Shown: piece after piece, positions 33,840-49,627 of the stretch
Layout: each line of letters begins with the position of its first letter
Position numbering within the stretch: the first letter of the stretch is position 1
Source of the DNA: Polynucleobacter sp. 30F-ANTBAC
GTDB taxonomy: Bacteria; Pseudomonadota; Gammaproteobacteria; Burkholderiales; Burkholderiaceae
Direction: 5' to 3'
NCBI RefSeq assembly: GCF_018882385.1
Contig: NZ_JACVON010000002.1
Location: 496,001 to 560,000 of the forward strand
Length of the DNA: 64,000 nucleotides
Notes under the pieces: model-generated
Told to the model about the DNA's origin: nothing
The model's database searches: none
Seen by the model: only the letters and a program-made list of their open reading frames with translations
Position numbers and translations under genes: made by a program

Positions 33840-34373
33840 ATGAGCTTAAATGACGTACAACCAGGATCTAAAATTCCGGATCAATTCAATGTGATCATCG
33901 AAATTCCGATGAATTCAGATCCAATCAAGTATGAGGTTGATAAAGACTCTGGAGCGGTTTTTGTAGACCGTTTTATGGGCACAGCGATGCATTACCCATG
34001 CAACTATGGCTATATCCCTCAGACATTGTCTGATGATGGCGATCCTGCTGACGTTCTTGTATTGACGCCATTTCCTATTCCGCCAGGTGTTGTGATCACT
34101 TGCCGTGCATTAGGTGTTTTACATATGGATGACGAGTCAGGTGGCGATGCCAAGTTATTGGCAGTTCCAACTGAAAAGATTTTGCCAATGTATGCGGATA
34201 TTCAAAAAATGGAAGACTTGAATCCATTGGTTATGAAGCAGATTCAACATTTCTTTGAGCACTACAAAGATCTTGAGCCTGGCAAGTGGGTTAAGGTTAA
34301 GGGTTGGGACGGTATCGACGCTGCCAAAAAAGAAATTATGGATAGCGTAGAGCGTTATAACAAGACGAAGTAA
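33840..34373 (+). CDS. ppa: Inorganic pyrophosphatase
   Basis: 177 residues of the family I soluble type. Signature [11 protein letters not shown] (metal-binding Asp residues) near 66-76, plus [15 protein letters not shown] at 21-35 and [12 protein letters not shown] near 53-64. Hydrolyses pyrophosphate made by nucleic acid, tRNA-charging and CoA-ligase reactions. GGAG lies 6 bases before the ATG. Single gene. Confidence 0.96.
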   Translation: MSLNDVQPGSKIPDQFNVIIEIPMNSDPIKYEVDKDSGAVFVDRFMGTAMHYPCNYGYIPQTLSDDGDPADVLVLTPFPIPPGVVITCRALGVLHMDDESGGDAKLLAVPTEKILPMYADIQKMEDLNPLVMKQIQHFFEHYKDLEPGKWVKVKGWDGIDAAKKEIMDSVERYNKTK

Positions 34374-34408
34374 TTAGTCTACTGACGCCAAGCGGAGGCA
34401 ATGGGATA

Positions 34409-36034
34409 ATGCATCCTATGTCTCCGTTTTTTATTGCCCTCTCTCAATCAAACCCAACTCTTGGCGATTTGTCTGGCAATGCAGAGTTAATTCTGCAGGC
34501 TGCCCAAAAGGCCTCTGAGCAGGGTGCTAAATTACTTGTTACTTCAGAGTTATCCATCACGGGTTATCCCCCTGAGGATTTGCTGTTACGAGATGCATTT
34601 ATTCAAGCTGTGGACGTTGCTGTCCATGATTTAGCTAAACAATTAGCTAACTTCCCTGACTTAAGGGTAGTGGTTGGCTACCCTTCTCGAACAACCCATG
34701 GGCTTCAAAATACGGCCAGTGTTTTGTACAAGGGCGAGATTATTGCCAGTTATGCCAAACAAAAATTACCCAATCATGAGGTGTTCGATGAGGTAAGGTA
34801 TTTCGTTTCGGGTGAGGATGCTTGCGTATTTGATATTGATGGCACAAAGATTGGTCTAATTATTTGTGAGGATGCTTGGCACTCTGGTCCAGCGGCTCAT
34901 GCGAAACATGCTGGCGCTCAATTACTGGTAGTTCCTAATGCTTCACCTTATCACCTTGAAAAACAAAATATCAGAGTTGATGTACTGAAGGCACGTGTTT
35001 TGGAAACAGGTTTGCCCTTGGTCTACGTTAATGCTGTTGGCGGTCAAGATGAATTGGTATTCGATGGCTCCTCTTTTGCACTTAATCAAGCAGCGGATGT
35101 CGTCCTTAGTTTGCCAGCATTTCAAGAAGACTTTGCTACTGTTCAAGTGCTTGGTGGAGACTTGGCCGGTGAGCGCATAACGCCAGCTGGCTCCATTGAG
35201 GCTCAGGTGTATCAAGCACTTGTTTTGGGGGTTAAGGATTACGTTTACAAGAACGGATTCCCGGGCGCCATTATTGGCTTATCTGGCGGTGTTGATTCGG
35301 CGTTAGTTCTGGCGATTGCTGTTGATGCTTTAGGCCCAGAGAAAGTTCGAGCTGTGATGATGCCTTCTCGATATACCGCTGATATTTCCTGGATTGATGC
35401 CCGACAAATGGCTGAAAATTTATCCGTTCAGTATGACGAAATAGCCATTTCAGATATGTACGATGCATTTGAAGGTGCTTTATCCACCGAATTTAAAAAC
35501 AAGGCAGTTGATGCGACCGAAGAAAATATTCAGGCGCGGATACGTGGCACTTTATTAATGGCTATTTCTAATAAATCAGGTCGGATTGTTTTAACAACAG
35601 GTAATAAGAGTGAGATGGCTGTAGGTTATTGCACGCTTTATGGCGATATGGCCGGGGGCTTTGCGGTTATCAAGGATATTGCCAAGACTTTGGTTTATCG
35701 ACTTTGTGCCTATCGCAATAGTTTGGCCCCAGTGATCCCCGAAAGAATTCTCACAAGAGCACCATCTGCTGAATTACGTCCCGATCAAAAAGACCAAGAT
35801 AGCTTGCCAGAGTATGAGATTTTGGATGCCATTCTCATGAAATATATGGAGCAAGATCAGTCCATTGAATCAATTATTGCCGAGGGGTATCGGGCTGAAG
35901 ATGTTGAAAAGGTGACTCGATTAATTAAGATTAATGAGTACAAGCGGCGCCAATCACCCATTGGCGTAAGAATTACTCAAAGGGCTTTTGGGAGAGATTG
36001 GCGTTACCCTATTACCAATAAATTTAGAGCTTAA
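34409..36034 (+). CDS. nadE: Glutamine-dependent NAD+ synthase
   Basis: 541 residues. The N-terminal nitrilase-type glutaminase domain (about 1-260) has the Cys nucleophile in GLIICEDAWHSG and the Lys in YAKQKLPNHEVFDE. The C-terminal synthetase has the P-loop LSGGVDSALVL near 291-301 and GNKSEMAVGY. Amidates deamido-NAD with glutamine-derived ammonia. GGAGG lies 10 bases before the ATG at 34409; 34418 is an alternative. The PII gene follows by 71 bases, an arrangement that links glutamine use with nitrogen sensing. Confidence 0.95.
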   Translation: MHPMSPFFIALSQSNPTLGDLSGNAELILQAAQKASEQGAKLLVTSELSITGYPPEDLLLRDAFIQAVDVAVHDLAKQLANFPDLRVVVGYPSRTTHGLQNTASVLYKGEIIASYAKQKLPNHEVFDEVRYFVSGEDACVFDIDGTKIGLIICEDAWHSGPAAHAKHAGAQLLVVPNASPYHLEKQNIRVDVLKARVLETGLPLVYVNAVGGQDELVFDGSSFALNQAADVVLSLPAFQEDFATVQVLGGDLAGERITPAGSIEAQVYQALVLGVKDYVYKNGFPGAIIGLSGGVDSALVLAIAVDALGPEKVRAVMMPSRYTADISWIDARQMAENLSVQYDEIAISDMYDAFEGALSTEFKNKAVDATEENIQARIRGTLLMAISNKSGRIVLTTGNKSEMAVGYCTLYGDMAGGFAVIKDIAKTLVYRLCAYRNSLAPVIPERILTRAPSAELRPDQKDQDSLPEYEILDAILMKYMEQDQSIESIIAEGYRAEDVEKVTRLIKINEYKRRQSPIGVRITQRAFGRDWRYPITNKFRA

Positions 36035-36055
36035 TTTATTTTAAGATCTAAGTTG

Positions 36056-36444
<389 letters not shown>

Positions 36445-36460
36445 AAGTTAACCCGAATAA

Positions 36461-36495
36461 AAAACCCCATCTTGTGTGACAAGATGGGGTTTTTT
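36461..36495. terminator. Bidirectional terminator between glnB and trxB
   Basis: Perfect 15-bp stem (36461-36475 with 36479-36493) with loop GTG, A-run before and T-run after. It ends both convergent genes. Confidence 0.92.
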
Positions 36496-36538
36496 GTTTG
36501 GGAAAGTAGATTGCTTAAATGACAAGCAAATCTAAAAC

Positions 36539-39849
<3,311 letters not shown>

Positions 39850-39850
<1 letters not shown>

Positions 39851-40536
39851 TGTCTTTTTTAGCAAAAAAAACTATTTCTAAATGGTGTGCTGCTAGTGGC
39901 TTAGCTCTGATGGTGGGTTTTTCGCAGCATGCATATAGCCAAGCTGCTGATGCTGTTACTCAGTTCAAAAGTTTTTTGGTAAATGTTAAAAATGCTGAAG
40001 GTGACTTTTCACAACAGCAAATTCGACCTGCTAGACAGGGTGAAGCGCAACCTAAAGTATTAAGAAAAAGCCAAGGTCATTTTGTTTTTCAAAGACCTGG
40101 TCAATTTGTTTGGGAAACTAAAAAACCATTTGAGCAAAAAGTAATTGCTGACGGCAAACAACTGCTTTTATGGGATAAAGATCTGAATCAGTTAACCAGT
40201 CGACCAGCAGGCCAAGGTCTCGCCGCAAGTCCTGCAGCGATTCTCTTTGGGAATACTTCTGTGGATGAGCATTTTGATCTTGTTGCTGGTGAGGATAAGG
40301 GTGGTATTCAGTGGTTGGAGTTAAAGCCCAAAGCTTCACAACCTAAAAAAGATATTCCTTATAGTCGTATTGGGGTTGGCATGAAAGATGGTCTTCCAGT
40401 GGGGCTTGAATTACATGACAATTTTGGAACAATTGTTTTAATCAATTTGAGTAAAATCAAAACGAATATAACGCTGGATGCCCAAACCTTTAAATTTTCT
40501 GCGCCAACGGGCGCAGAAGTTTTTAAGGTGAAGTGA
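39850..40536 (+). CDS. lolA: Outer-membrane lipoprotein carrier LolA
   Basis: 228 residues with a signal peptide (ASGLALMVGFSQHAYSQA) and the LolA fold: VKNAEGDFSQQQ, SQGHFVFQRPGQFVWETKKPFEQKVIADGKQLLLWDKDLNQL. Carries lipoproteins across the periplasm from LolCDE to LolB. Coupled with ftsK through a one-base overlap and followed by serS after 49 bases. Confidence 0.93.
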
Positions 40537-40567
40537 GTGGCTGATCGGCCAAATAAAAATAAATTAG

Positions 40568-41896
<1,329 letters not shown>

Positions 41897-42091
41897 TTTA
41901 TAAGGTTTCCAATAAATTTATAGTTGGTGCATTTAGTGATTTAAATGGTGCATAACCTCTTAAATCATCATGGGGCATAGGTAAAACCCTAAAGAACGTT
42001 ATAAGTGTTAGCTTCTAGAGCGATTATGTGATTTAATATCGATATTACAAGGCTTATAAGTAATTTTAATAGTTATCTTGTAAAGTTTGTA

Positions 42092-42097
42092 TATACT
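42092..42097 (+). promoter_or_regulatory. Possible -10 box of the HU gene
   Basis: TATACT lies 28 bases before the HU start, with a TG two bases upstream resembling an extended -10. No good -35 is seen. The remaining 200 bases between serS and this box are AT-rich, with no gene recognised. Confidence 0.35.
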
Positions 42098-42124
42098 CCC
42101 AGTTCCAATGTTGAAAGGTAAATA

Positions 42125-42406
42125 ATGAATAAAGCTGAATTAGTTGAAAAAATTGCAAAAGATGCTGACATCTCTAAAGCTTCTGCTGAAAGAGTTTTGA
42201 ACACATCAATCGAGACAATCATTAAAGCTGTTACTAAAGGTGACAAAGTTCAATTGATCGGTTTCGGTACATTCGGTTCAGGTAAGCGTGCTGCTCGTGT
42301 TGGCCGTAACCCAAAGACTGGCGAAGCTATCAAGATTGCTGCTGCTAAGACTGTTAAGTTCACAGCTGGTAAAGCATTCAAAGACGCTGTAAACAAGCGC
42401 AAGTAA
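42125..42406 (+). CDS. hupB: HU family DNA-binding protein
   Basis: 93 residues with the typical HU layout: [26 protein letters not shown] helices, [22 protein letters not shown] beta-arm with the DNA-intercalating Pro, and a Lys-rich C-terminus. Nucleoid protein that bends DNA. AAAGG lies 8 bases before the ATG. Single gene with its own promoter region and a strong terminator. The hupB/hupA choice is nominal. Confidence 0.93.
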   Translation: MNKAELVEKIAKDADISKASAERVLNTSIETIIKAVTKGDKVQLIGFGTFGSGKRAARVGRNPKTGEAIKIAAAKTVKFTAGKAFKDAVNKRK

Positions 42407-42420
42407 TTCCCTCTTCAATG

Positions 42421-42458
42421 AGAATAAAAAAGGCTGCCTTGGCAGCCTTTTTTATTCT
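42421..42458 (+). terminator. Rho-independent terminator of the HU gene
   Basis: 18-bp perfect stem (42421-42438 with 42441-42458) with GC core GGCTGCC and a T-run in the right arm. Confidence 0.92.
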
Positions 42459-42502
42459 CTTAAGGTCGTATCTTTGATGATTTTTACTTTAATATTTTTC
42501 TG

Positions 42503-43279
42503 ATGAAGTTACCTGTTCTTTTCTTTGGCCATGGCAACCCTATGTATGCTATTCAGCCAAATCCTTATACCCCGCGCTGGAAGTTGCTGGGAGAGCAATT
42601 ATCTCGACCAAAAGCCATCTTAATGATTTCAGCTCATTGGGTAACTAAGGGTGTCAAAGTGACCGCAATGGAGAGCCCCCCAACCATTCACGATTTTGGA
42701 GGGTTTCCACAGGCTTTGTTTGATCAGCAGTATTTGTCTCCTGGAAGCTCTAATTTAGCTGGCTTAATTAAAGAGTTATTGGCGCCCAAAGAAGTGATGC
42801 TGGACAAGCAAGAGTGGGGGTTGGATCATGGCACTTGGACTGTGCTCAAGCATTTATATCCTGATGCAGATATCCCTGTTGTACAAATGAGCTTGGATGC
42901 TACTCTTAGCTCATTTGAGCATTATGCGTTAGCTAAAAAGCTCGCTCCACTTAGGGAGCAGGGCGTTTTAATTATTGGTAGCGGTAATGTAGTTCATAAC
43001 CTTAGAACGGCTGATTTTAGTTCTCGCTCAATTCACCCTTGGGCAGAGCGATTTAATGAGTTCTTTAAGAAGAATCTTTTGTCGGGAAATCATGATCTTT
43101 TGATTGATCCATTTACAAATCAAGAACAAGACGACGCAAATCTATCCATTCCGACGCTGGAGCATTACTGGCCTGTACTCTACGTTTTAGCTCTGCAGGA
43201 GCTTGATGAGCGTGTCGAGATATTTACGGATGGCATCGATTTAGCTTCAATCAGTATGCTATCTTTTAAAGTAGGTTGA
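42503..43279 (+). CDS. DODA-type extradiol ring-cleavage dioxygenase (YgiD-like)
   Basis: 258 residues of the class III LigB superfamily. Zinc/iron ligands are expected in LFFGHGNPM (His10) and ISAHWV (His45), with further His in NVVHNLR and HGTWTVLKHLYP. Members include plant DOPA 4,5-dioxygenase and E. coli YgiD. It is far from the catabolic block and stands alone, so a link to ring cleavage there is not supported by position. Convergent with the methyltransferase gene. Confidence 0.85.
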   Translation: MKLPVLFFGHGNPMYAIQPNPYTPRWKLLGEQLSRPKAILMISAHWVTKGVKVTAMESPPTIHDFGGFPQALFDQQYLSPGSSNLAGLIKELLAPKEVMLDKQEWGLDHGTWTVLKHLYPDADIPVVQMSLDATLSSFEHYALAKKLAPLREQGVLIIGSGNVVHNLRTADFSSRSIHPWAERFNEFFKKNLLSGNHDLLIDPFTNQEQDDANLSIPTLEHYWPVLYVLALQELDERVEIFTDGIDLASISMLSFKVG

Positions 43280-43293
43280 TTGAGGCTCTCAGT

Positions 43294-44142
43294 TTAAATA
43301 AATCGATCGGCTAGTGCTTCAAGACCAACCTCACTGAGAAGCTTTGCTTTTCTATCCGCAGCTTTCTTCCCGGGTAGGTTTTTCAGGGTAGCAATGATTA
43401 GTTCATTTTTCATGGAGTGCTCCCAGCCTACTAACTCGGTGACGGTGACATCGTAGCCATGTGACTCTAGCTGTAAGCACCTTAAAACATTGGTGATGTG
43501 GCTACCGAATTCTCGAGTGTGGATGGGGTGTCGCCAAATTTCAGATAGTTCATTTTTAAGGGCGCTACTTTTATTTTTTCTTAAAGTAGCAGCGACCTCG
43601 GCTTGGCAACAGGGCACAAGAATAATATGTTTTGCCTTCTTGGTTAAAGCAAAGCGAATGGCATCATCGGTTGCCGTATTGCAAGCATGAAGTGCCGTAA
43701 CAACATCAACTTGATCTGGAATCAAATTAGAGTTTAAGGATTCTTCAACGCTGAGATGTAAGAATTGCATATTGCCAAACTGAAGTTTGGCAGCTAATTC
43801 TTGAGATCTTTTTACCAACTCTTCACGAACTTCAATACCAATGATGCTGCTAGGTTTGGATTGAAGTTTGCAATATAGATCATTCAGAATAAATCCTAAA
43901 TAAGACTTGCCTGCACCATGATCTACGAGTGTTAAATGATCTTTTCTATCTAAAACCTCTTGAAGTAGGGGTTCGATAAATTGGACCAAGTGGTAAACCT
44001 GCTTTAGTTTTCTACGGGTATCTTGATTGAGCTTCCCATCTCTGGTGAGGATGTGAAGCTCTTTCAGCAATTCAAGAGACTGAGTGGGTCTAATCTCATG
44101 TTTTTGCTCTGTAGCTTCTTTTTTTATCGCTTTGGTTGTCAT
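43294..44142 (-). CDS. SAM-dependent methyltransferase (Methyltransf_32/GSTCD-like)
   Basis: 282 residues. Class I methyltransferase motif I reads LVDHGAGKSYLGFIL, followed by IIGIEVREELV (motif II) and DVVTALHACNTATDDAI, with VPCCQAEVA as motif IV-like catalytic segment. This set resembles the GSTCD/METTL25-type family, likely acting on RNA, but the substrate is unknown. Single gene on the minus strand, divergent from prfC. Confidence 0.75.
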   Translation of the reverse strand: MTTKAIKKEATEQKHEIRPTQSLELLKELHILTRDGKLNQDTRRKLKQVYHLVQFIEPLLQEVLDRKDHLTLVDHGAGKSYLGFILNDLYCKLQSKPSSIIGIEVREELVKRSQELAAKLQFGNMQFLHLSVEESLNSNLIPDQVDVVTALHACNTATDDAIRFALTKKAKHIILVPCCQAEVAATLRKNKSSALKNELSEIWRHPIHTREFGSHITNVLRCLQLESHGYDVTVTELVGWEHSMKNELIIATLKNLPGKKAADRKAKLLSEVGLEALADRFI

Positions 44143-44271
44143 GAACTCTATTTTGCCTGATAGAACAGGGAATAAGGACTGAAGCCCAAGCCCTTATCCC
44201 CGATTAATCGTGAATTAATGCCTATTTGGGCTGTCTAAACTAAACTATAGGGCTATTTGATTGAAAAGCCT

Positions 44272-45879
44272 ATGAATTACAGCAACGATATCGTCCGAGA
44301 AGTCGCAAGACGTAGAACCTTCGGGATTATTTCCCACCCTGACGCCGGAAAAACAACCTTAACTGAGAAGTTATTGATGTTCTCGGGCGCTATCCAATTG
44401 GCTGGTACCGTTAAAGCACGTAAAAGCGGACGGCATGCCACGTCTGACTGGATGGAAATTGAAAAACAACGTGGTATTTCTGTTGCTAGTTCCGTGATGC
44501 AGTTTGAGTACCGTGACCATGTCGTTAATTTATTGGATACCCCAGGTCACCAAGACTTTTCTGAAGACACCTATCGCGTATTGACAGCCGTAGACTCGGC
44601 CTTGATGGTGATTGATGCTGCTAAGGGTGTTGAGGAACAAACACTCAAGTTATTAAATGTCTGCCGGATGCGTAATACGCCCATCATTACATTTGTTAAT
44701 AAGATGGATCGCGAGACAAGAGATCCGATGGAGTTATTGGATGAGCTCGAGTCTGTTCTGAAGATTGAGTGTGCTCCAGTGACATGGCCAATCGGCATGG
44801 GTAAAAATTTCCGTGGTGTTTATCACCTAATTAACGATGAGATTCTTTTATTTGCAGCGGGTAGTGATCGTGCAGACCAAGAGTTTGAGTTAATCAAAGG
44901 TATTGATAACCCGAAGCTTGCAGAGATGTTTCCCGATGAGATGGCACAGTTAAAAATGGAGGTGGAGTTGGTGCAGGGCGCCTCACACCCATTCGCTTTG
45001 GATCGTTTCTTATCCGGTCAGCAAACGCCGGTATTTTTTGGCTCAGCAATTAATAACTTTGGTGTTAGAGAAATTCTAAATGCTCTTCTAGACTGGGCCC
45101 CGGGTCCACGTGAACGTGATGCAACGGTACGCTCTGTCGATCCACGTGAAGATAAATTTTCGGGTTTTGTTTTTAAGATCCAAGCTAACATGGATCCTGC
45201 TCATCGTGACCGTATTGCCTTTTTGAGAGTATGTTCTGGCAAGTTCGAGCGCGGCATGAAGATCAATCATTTGCGTATCAAGCGTGATGTCAAAGTATCC
45301 AATGTGGTGACATTCATGGCATCTTCCCGAGAGCAAGTAGAAGAGGCTTACGCTGGGGACATCATTGGCTTACCCAACCATGGCAATATGCAAATCGGCG
45401 ATAGCTTTTCAGAAGGTGAGTTATTGCAGTACACCGGTATTCCTTATTTCGCCCCTGATTTCTTTAGGGTGGCTAGGATTCGTAATCCGATGAAGATTAA
45501 ACAGCTGCAAAAAGGTCTTCAGCAATTGGGTGAAGAGGGTGCCGTTCAAGTATTTAGACCTGTAAATGGAAGTGACTTAATTCTAGGCGCCGTAGGTGCT
45601 TTGCAATTTGAGGTCGTAGCAAGTCGATTGATGAATGAATACGGTGTGGATGCTGTCTTTGAGACAGCAAGCATCAATTGCGCCCGATGGGTAACCTGTG
45701 ACGATAAAAAAATGATGTCAGATTTCGAGAATTCCTCTGCGGGTCACCAGTTAGCTTTAGATGCTGCAGATAATTTGGCTTACTTGGCTAACTCAGCAGT
45801 TAATTTGAGAGTCACCCAAGAGCGTTGGCCTCAAATTGTTTTCCATGAAACGCGAGAGCACGCTAGCAAGCTTAGCTAA
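44272..45879 (+). CDS. prfC: Peptide chain release factor 3
   Basis: 535 residues from the ATG at 44272 (a TTG at 44257 extends it by five). Translational GTPase: G1 SHPDAGKTT, switch I/RGIS, G3 [10 protein letters not shown]4 FVNKMDRE. Ejects RF1/RF2 from the ribosome after peptide release. Domains II and III follow to the end ([17 protein letters not shown]). nadB starts 9 bases after its stop, probably co-transcribed. Confidence 0.95.
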   Translation: MNYSNDIVREVARRRTFGIISHPDAGKTTLTEKLLMFSGAIQLAGTVKARKSGRHATSDWMEIEKQRGISVASSVMQFEYRDHVVNLLDTPGHQDFSEDTYRVLTAVDSALMVIDAAKGVEEQTLKLLNVCRMRNTPIITFVNKMDRETRDPMELLDELESVLKIECAPVTWPIGMGKNFRGVYHLINDEILLFAAGSDRADQEFELIKGIDNPKLAEMFPDEMAQLKMEVELVQGASHPFALDRFLSGQQTPVFFGSAINNFGVREILNALLDWAPGPRERDATVRSVDPREDKFSGFVFKIQANMDPAHRDRIAFLRVCSGKFERGMKINHLRIKRDVKVSNVVTFMASSREQVEEAYAGDIIGLPNHGNMQIGDSFSEGELLQYTGIPYFAPDFFRVARIRNPMKIKQLQKGLQQLGEEGAVQVFRPVNGSDLILGAVGALQFEVVASRLMNEYGVDAVFETASINCARWVTCDDKKMMSDFENSSAGHQLALDAADNLAYLANSAVNLRVTQERWPQIVFHETREHASKLS

Positions 45880-45888
45880 CAGCCTACT

Positions 45889-47499
45889 ATGAAAACTTCT
45901 CCCAATTCTGATTTGCCAATTGTTGTGATTGGGGCTGGCTTAGCTGGCCTGACGGTCGCCTTGGAGTTAGCAGAAACTCGCCAAGTGATCATCATGGCTA
46001 AGCGTGGTCTTTCTGAGTCAGCAACAGCTTGGGCTCAGGGTGGAATTGTGGGAGTGCTTGATGAAAAAGATAGCGTTGACGCCCACGTACGCGACACAAT
46101 TGATGCGGGTGCTGGGTTAGTTGTGGAAGCAACCGCTAGATACATAGCTGAAAGAAGTGCCTCGGCAATTGATTGGTTAGTTGAGCAGGGTGTTCCTTTT
46201 ACAACTGATCCTGCTGGCCCAAAAGGTCTTCATCTCACTAGAGAGGGTGGTCATAGCCATCGTCGTATTGCTCATGCAGCTGATGCTACCGGTAAGGCCA
46301 TTCATCAAGTGTTGTTGGATAAAGCTAAATTGCATCCAAATATTAAGCTTCTTGAACGCTGGATGGCATTAGATCTCATTACAAATCGGCATTTAAAAAC
46401 AAAGAGAAGATCTTCCGGTGAACACTGTTATGGCGTCTACGCTTTAGATATTGCTAGTGGCAAAATTGATACGATTCGTGCCTCTGCCGTCGTTTTAGCG
46501 ACAGGTGGTGTTGGTAAAGTTTACCGCTATACAAGTAACCCTGAGACTGCAACTGGTGATGGGATTGCAATGGCTTGGCGTGCAGGTTGCCGTGTCGGCA
46601 ATATGGAGTTTATTCAATTTCATCCTACTTGCCTCTACCACCCCCAAGATAGAACTTTTTTGGTGACTGAAGCTTTGCGTGGCGAAGGTGCTCAACTCAA
46701 GTTACCAGATGGCACAAGGTTCATGATGGCGCACGATGATCGTGCCGAATTGGCTCCTCGTGACATCGTTGCTCGCGCAATCGATTTTGAAATGAAAAAA
46801 CATGGATTGGACTATGTTCTTTTGGATGCGACTCACTTGGGTGAGCCATTTTTAAAAGAGCACTTCCCGACTATTTATGCTCGCTGTGCCGCTTTAGGTA
46901 TTGATATTGCTAAAGAAGCAATACCGGTTGTTCCTGCCGCTCATTACACGTGTGGTGGCGTGGTGACAGACTTGGATGGTAAGACTGATTTACCTGGTTT
47001 GTACGCTGTTGGTGAGGCCACTTACACGGGTTTGCATGGCGCTAATCGCTTGGCTTCTAATTCTTTGTTGGAATGTGTGGTGATTGGTAAATCAGCGGCA
47101 GCTGATATTGAAAAGGATCATTTCTCGGATATGCCAGAAGTGTTGCCTTGGGATGAAAGTCGTGTGGAAGATGCTGACGAAAGCGTTGTGATTTCTCATA
47201 ACTGGGATGAGCTGCGCTTATTAATGTGGAACTATGTCGGTATTGTGAGAACCAATCGCCGCTTAGAGAGAGCGTTGCATCGCATTGAGTTGTTGCAAAG
47301 CGAAGTTCAGGAGTATTACGCTAACTTTCGAGTGACGCGAGATTTGTTGGAGTTACGTAATTTATTAAGTTGTGCGGAATTAATCGTTCGATCAGCACTG
47401 ATGCGTAAAGAGAGTCGTGGTCTTCATTACAGTCGAGATTATCCTCAGAGTTGGTCAGTGGCCTACCCCACTATCTTGACGCCACTCAATCGTAACTAG
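45889..47499 (+). CDS. nadB: L-aspartate oxidase
   Basis: 536 residues of the fumarate-reductase/succinate-dehydrogenase flavoprotein family. FAD motif VVIGAGLAGLTVALELAE near 11-28, ATAWAQGGIVGV, FHPTCLYHP, active-site Arg in LREGEGA-like EALRGEGAQL, AAHYTCGGVVTD, and a C-terminal helical domain. Oxidises aspartate to iminoaspartate for NAD synthesis. Convergent with nadC (18-base gap), so the nad genes are clustered but not one operon. Confidence 0.95.
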   Translation: MKTSPNSDLPIVVIGAGLAGLTVALELAETRQVIIMAKRGLSESATAWAQGGIVGVLDEKDSVDAHVRDTIDAGAGLVVEATARYIAERSASAIDWLVEQGVPFTTDPAGPKGLHLTREGGHSHRRIAHAADATGKAIHQVLLDKAKLHPNIKLLERWMALDLITNRHLKTKRRSSGEHCYGVYALDIASGKIDTIRASAVVLATGGVGKVYRYTSNPETATGDGIAMAWRAGCRVGNMEFIQFHPTCLYHPQDRTFLVTEALRGEGAQLKLPDGTRFMMAHDDRAELAPRDIVARAIDFEMKKHGLDYVLLDATHLGEPFLKEHFPTIYARCAALGIDIAKEAIPVVPAAHYTCGGVVTDLDGKTDLPGLYAVGEATYTGLHGANRLASNSLLECVVIGKSAAADIEKDHFSDMPEVLPWDESRVEDADESVVISHNWDELRLLMWNYVGIVRTNRRLERALHRIELLQSEVQEYYANFRVTRDLLELRNLLSCAELIVRSALMRKESRGLHYSRDYPQSWSVAYPTILTPLNRN

Positions 47500-47517
47500 T
47501 TTAAAAAATAAAATCAG

Positions 47518-48381
47518 CTAGCTGTTCGAGACTCGTAACGAATAATCAACAGCAATGATATCTTTGGTTAATTTACCAATGGAGATGCGATCTACTCCTG
47601 TGGCGGCAATAGATCTCAGTTGATCCAAGCTAACGCCGCCCGAAGCCTCTAAAAGAGCTCTCCCTGCAGTGATCTTCACAGCTTCTTTCATTTGTTCCAA
47701 TGTGAAGTTGTCGATCAGGATATTTTGGGCTCCCGCCTCCAAAGCCTCTTGAAGCTCTTCAATTGTTTCAACCTCGATTTGGATGGCGACTCCTGATTGG
47801 AGGTCTGTAGCAGCCTTTAAAGCGGCTTTAATGCCACCTGCCGCAGCAATGTGATTCTCTTTGATCAGAATGCCATGCCAAAGAGCTAAACGTTGGTTTT
47901 GACCGCCCCCAACAGTAACAGCATATTTTTGGGCCTGACGAAGCCCAGGAATCGTTTTTCTAGTATCAAGTACTGCGCAGCCTTTGGGGTTTGGGCTCGC
48001 TCCCTCAATAGCTTTGACATGTTCACGGGTAATCGTGGCCGTCCAAGAGAGTGACTGTAGAAAATTAAGTGCAGGACGTTCGGCCGATAGAAGGGCTCTT
48101 GGGTAAGCTGTTATTTCGCAAACAGTTGAGTTAGCTGTCATCTCATCACCTTCTGCGTAGTGCCATTGAATCGAAGCCTGTGGATCTAAGGCAAAGAGAC
48201 ATCCTTCAAACCAATCTTTTCCACAAAGAACGGCGACTTGTCTGACAGTTAATTTGGCTTGAACTGGATGGTCGTTGGGAACGAGCATGGCGGTCCAGTC
48301 ACCGGTGCCTATATCTTCATATAAGGCATCTTTAATATTGCGCTCACGCGCTTGCTCGATGGATTCGTTGTGATCAAACAT
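47518..48381 (-). CDS. nadC: Nicotinate-nucleotide pyrophosphorylase (carboxylating)
   Basis: 287 residues. Quinolinate phosphoribosyltransferase: DTRKTIPGLRQAQKYAV, GGGQNQR, IKENHIAAAGG, IEVETIEEL and the C-terminal LEASGGVSLDQLRSIAATGVDRISIGKLTK. Converts quinolinate and PRPP to nicotinate mononucleotide. Cotranscribed after nadA with 19 bases between. Confidence 0.95.
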   Translation of the reverse strand: MFDHNESIEQARERNIKDALYEDIGTGDWTAMLVPNDHPVQAKLTVRQVAVLCGKDWFEGCLFALDPQASIQWHYAEGDEMTANSTVCEITAYPRALLSAERPALNFLQSLSWTATITREHVKAIEGASPNPKGCAVLDTRKTIPGLRQAQKYAVTVGGGQNQRLALWHGILIKENHIAAAGGIKAALKAATDLQSGVAIQIEVETIEELQEALEAGAQNILIDNFTLEQMKEAVKITAGRALLEASGGVSLDQLRSIAATGVDRISIGKLTKDIIAVDYSLRVSNS

Positions 48382-48400
48382 AAATTTATGAGTTGTCTAC

Positions 48401-49513
48401 TTAAGCAGCGCCGATATTTTTAACAAAGCCATGTTGTGCTTTGGCTAATAGCTCTGGATTATTTACTGTGAAATCTAACATTTTCTCGATGCAAATCTTT
48501 GCTTTCAGGCGAACATCTTCATTGATGATGATTTCACCTGATTGTTCTGTTAAACAATTCAAGATGCCTTGAAGACCATTCATGGCCATCCAAGGGCAGT
48601 GAGCGCAACTTTTACAGGTGGCACTATTGCCAGCGGTTGGTGCTTCAATGAGTGTTTTGCCAGGAGCTAATTGGCGCATGCGATGCAAGATGCCTTTGTC
48701 AGTGGCAACGATATATTCTTGCGCTGTCCCTTCAACCACTGCTTTGATCATGGCCGATGTAGAGCCCACGACATCAGCTAGGTCAACCACATGTGAGGGT
48801 GATTCTGGATGAACCAAAATCATGGCATTGGGATGCTTTGCTTTAAGGGTCTCTAATTCAATCGCTTTAAATTCATCATGAACAATGCAGTGACCTTCCC
48901 AGAGCAACATATCTGCACCGGTTTGATCCTGAATGTAGCGACCTAGATGACGATCGGGTGCCCAAAGAATTTTTTTACCTTGTTCTTTTAAGTGATGAAC
49001 AATAGCTAAAGCACATGAGCTCGTGACCATCCAATCAGCTCGTGCTTTAACAGCAGCGCTGGTGTTGGCATAGACCACCACTTCGCGATCGGGGTGGGCA
49101 TCGCAGAACTTAGTGAAGTCATCAGCAGGGCAACCTAAATCCAACGAGCAGGTCGCATCCAAATCGGGCATCAAGACTGTTTTTTCAGGACTTAAAATTT
49201 TGGCGCTTTCCCCCATGAACTTAACGCCAGCCACAATTAATTTTTGAGCAGGGTGATTCTTTCCAAATCTGGCCATCTCTAATGAGTCGGCAACAAAGCC
49301 ACCGGTTTCCCAGGCAAGGTCTTGGATATCACCATCAACATAGTAGTGGGCAACTAAAACCGCATTTTGTCGAACTAACTCGCTCTTAATTGCTTGAATT
49401 ATTTGATTTTTTTGATCTTTATGGAGTGTTGGAGGAACTTTTGCCCAAGCTTGAGCAATGCAAGTAGTGCCTGTTGCGTCTTGCAATGGGTAGTCAAATA
49501 ATTCTGTAGTCAT
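48401..49513 (-). CDS. nadA: Quinolinate synthase
   Basis: 370 residues. [4Fe-4S] enzyme that condenses iminoaspartate with dihydroxyacetone phosphate. [21 protein letters not shown] start region, [14 protein letters not shown], cluster Cys in [19 protein letters not shown] and [11 protein letters not shown]. Starts with a short N-terminal extension of about 45 residues before the first repeat, normal for the family. First gene of the minus-strand nadA-nadC pair. Confidence 0.95.
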   Translation of the reverse strand: MTTELFDYPLQDATGTTCIAQAWAKVPPTLHKDQKNQIIQAIKSELVRQNAVLVAHYYVDGDIQDLAWETGGFVADSLEMARFGKNHPAQKLIVAGVKFMGESAKILSPEKTVLMPDLDATCSLDLGCPADDFTKFCDAHPDREVVVYANTSAAVKARADWMVTSSCALAIVHHLKEQGKKILWAPDRHLGRYIQDQTGADMLLWEGHCIVHDEFKAIELETLKAKHPNAMILVHPESPSHVVDLADVVGSTSAMIKAVVEGTAQEYIVATDKGILHRMRQLAPGKTLIEAPTAGNSATCKSCAHCPWMAMNGLQGILNCLTEQSGEIIINEDVRLKAKICIEKMLDFTVNNPELLAKAQHGFVKNIGAA

Positions 49514-49627
49514 AGACAGATATTAAGGCAATTTTTAGCCTCAGCCTTAATTCTATGAACATTAAAGCGGATTTTTTAAGGCTGATTAGAGTCTATCAGG
49601 GTAGAATTCCCACCCGGAGGAAAGTTT

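Noticed and set aside
42503-43279. Extradiol dioxygenase as the missing ring-cleavage enzyme of the catabolic block
   Set aside because: It is of the YgiD/DODA type, 24 kb away and alone; steroid ring cleavage uses a type I extradiol enzyme.
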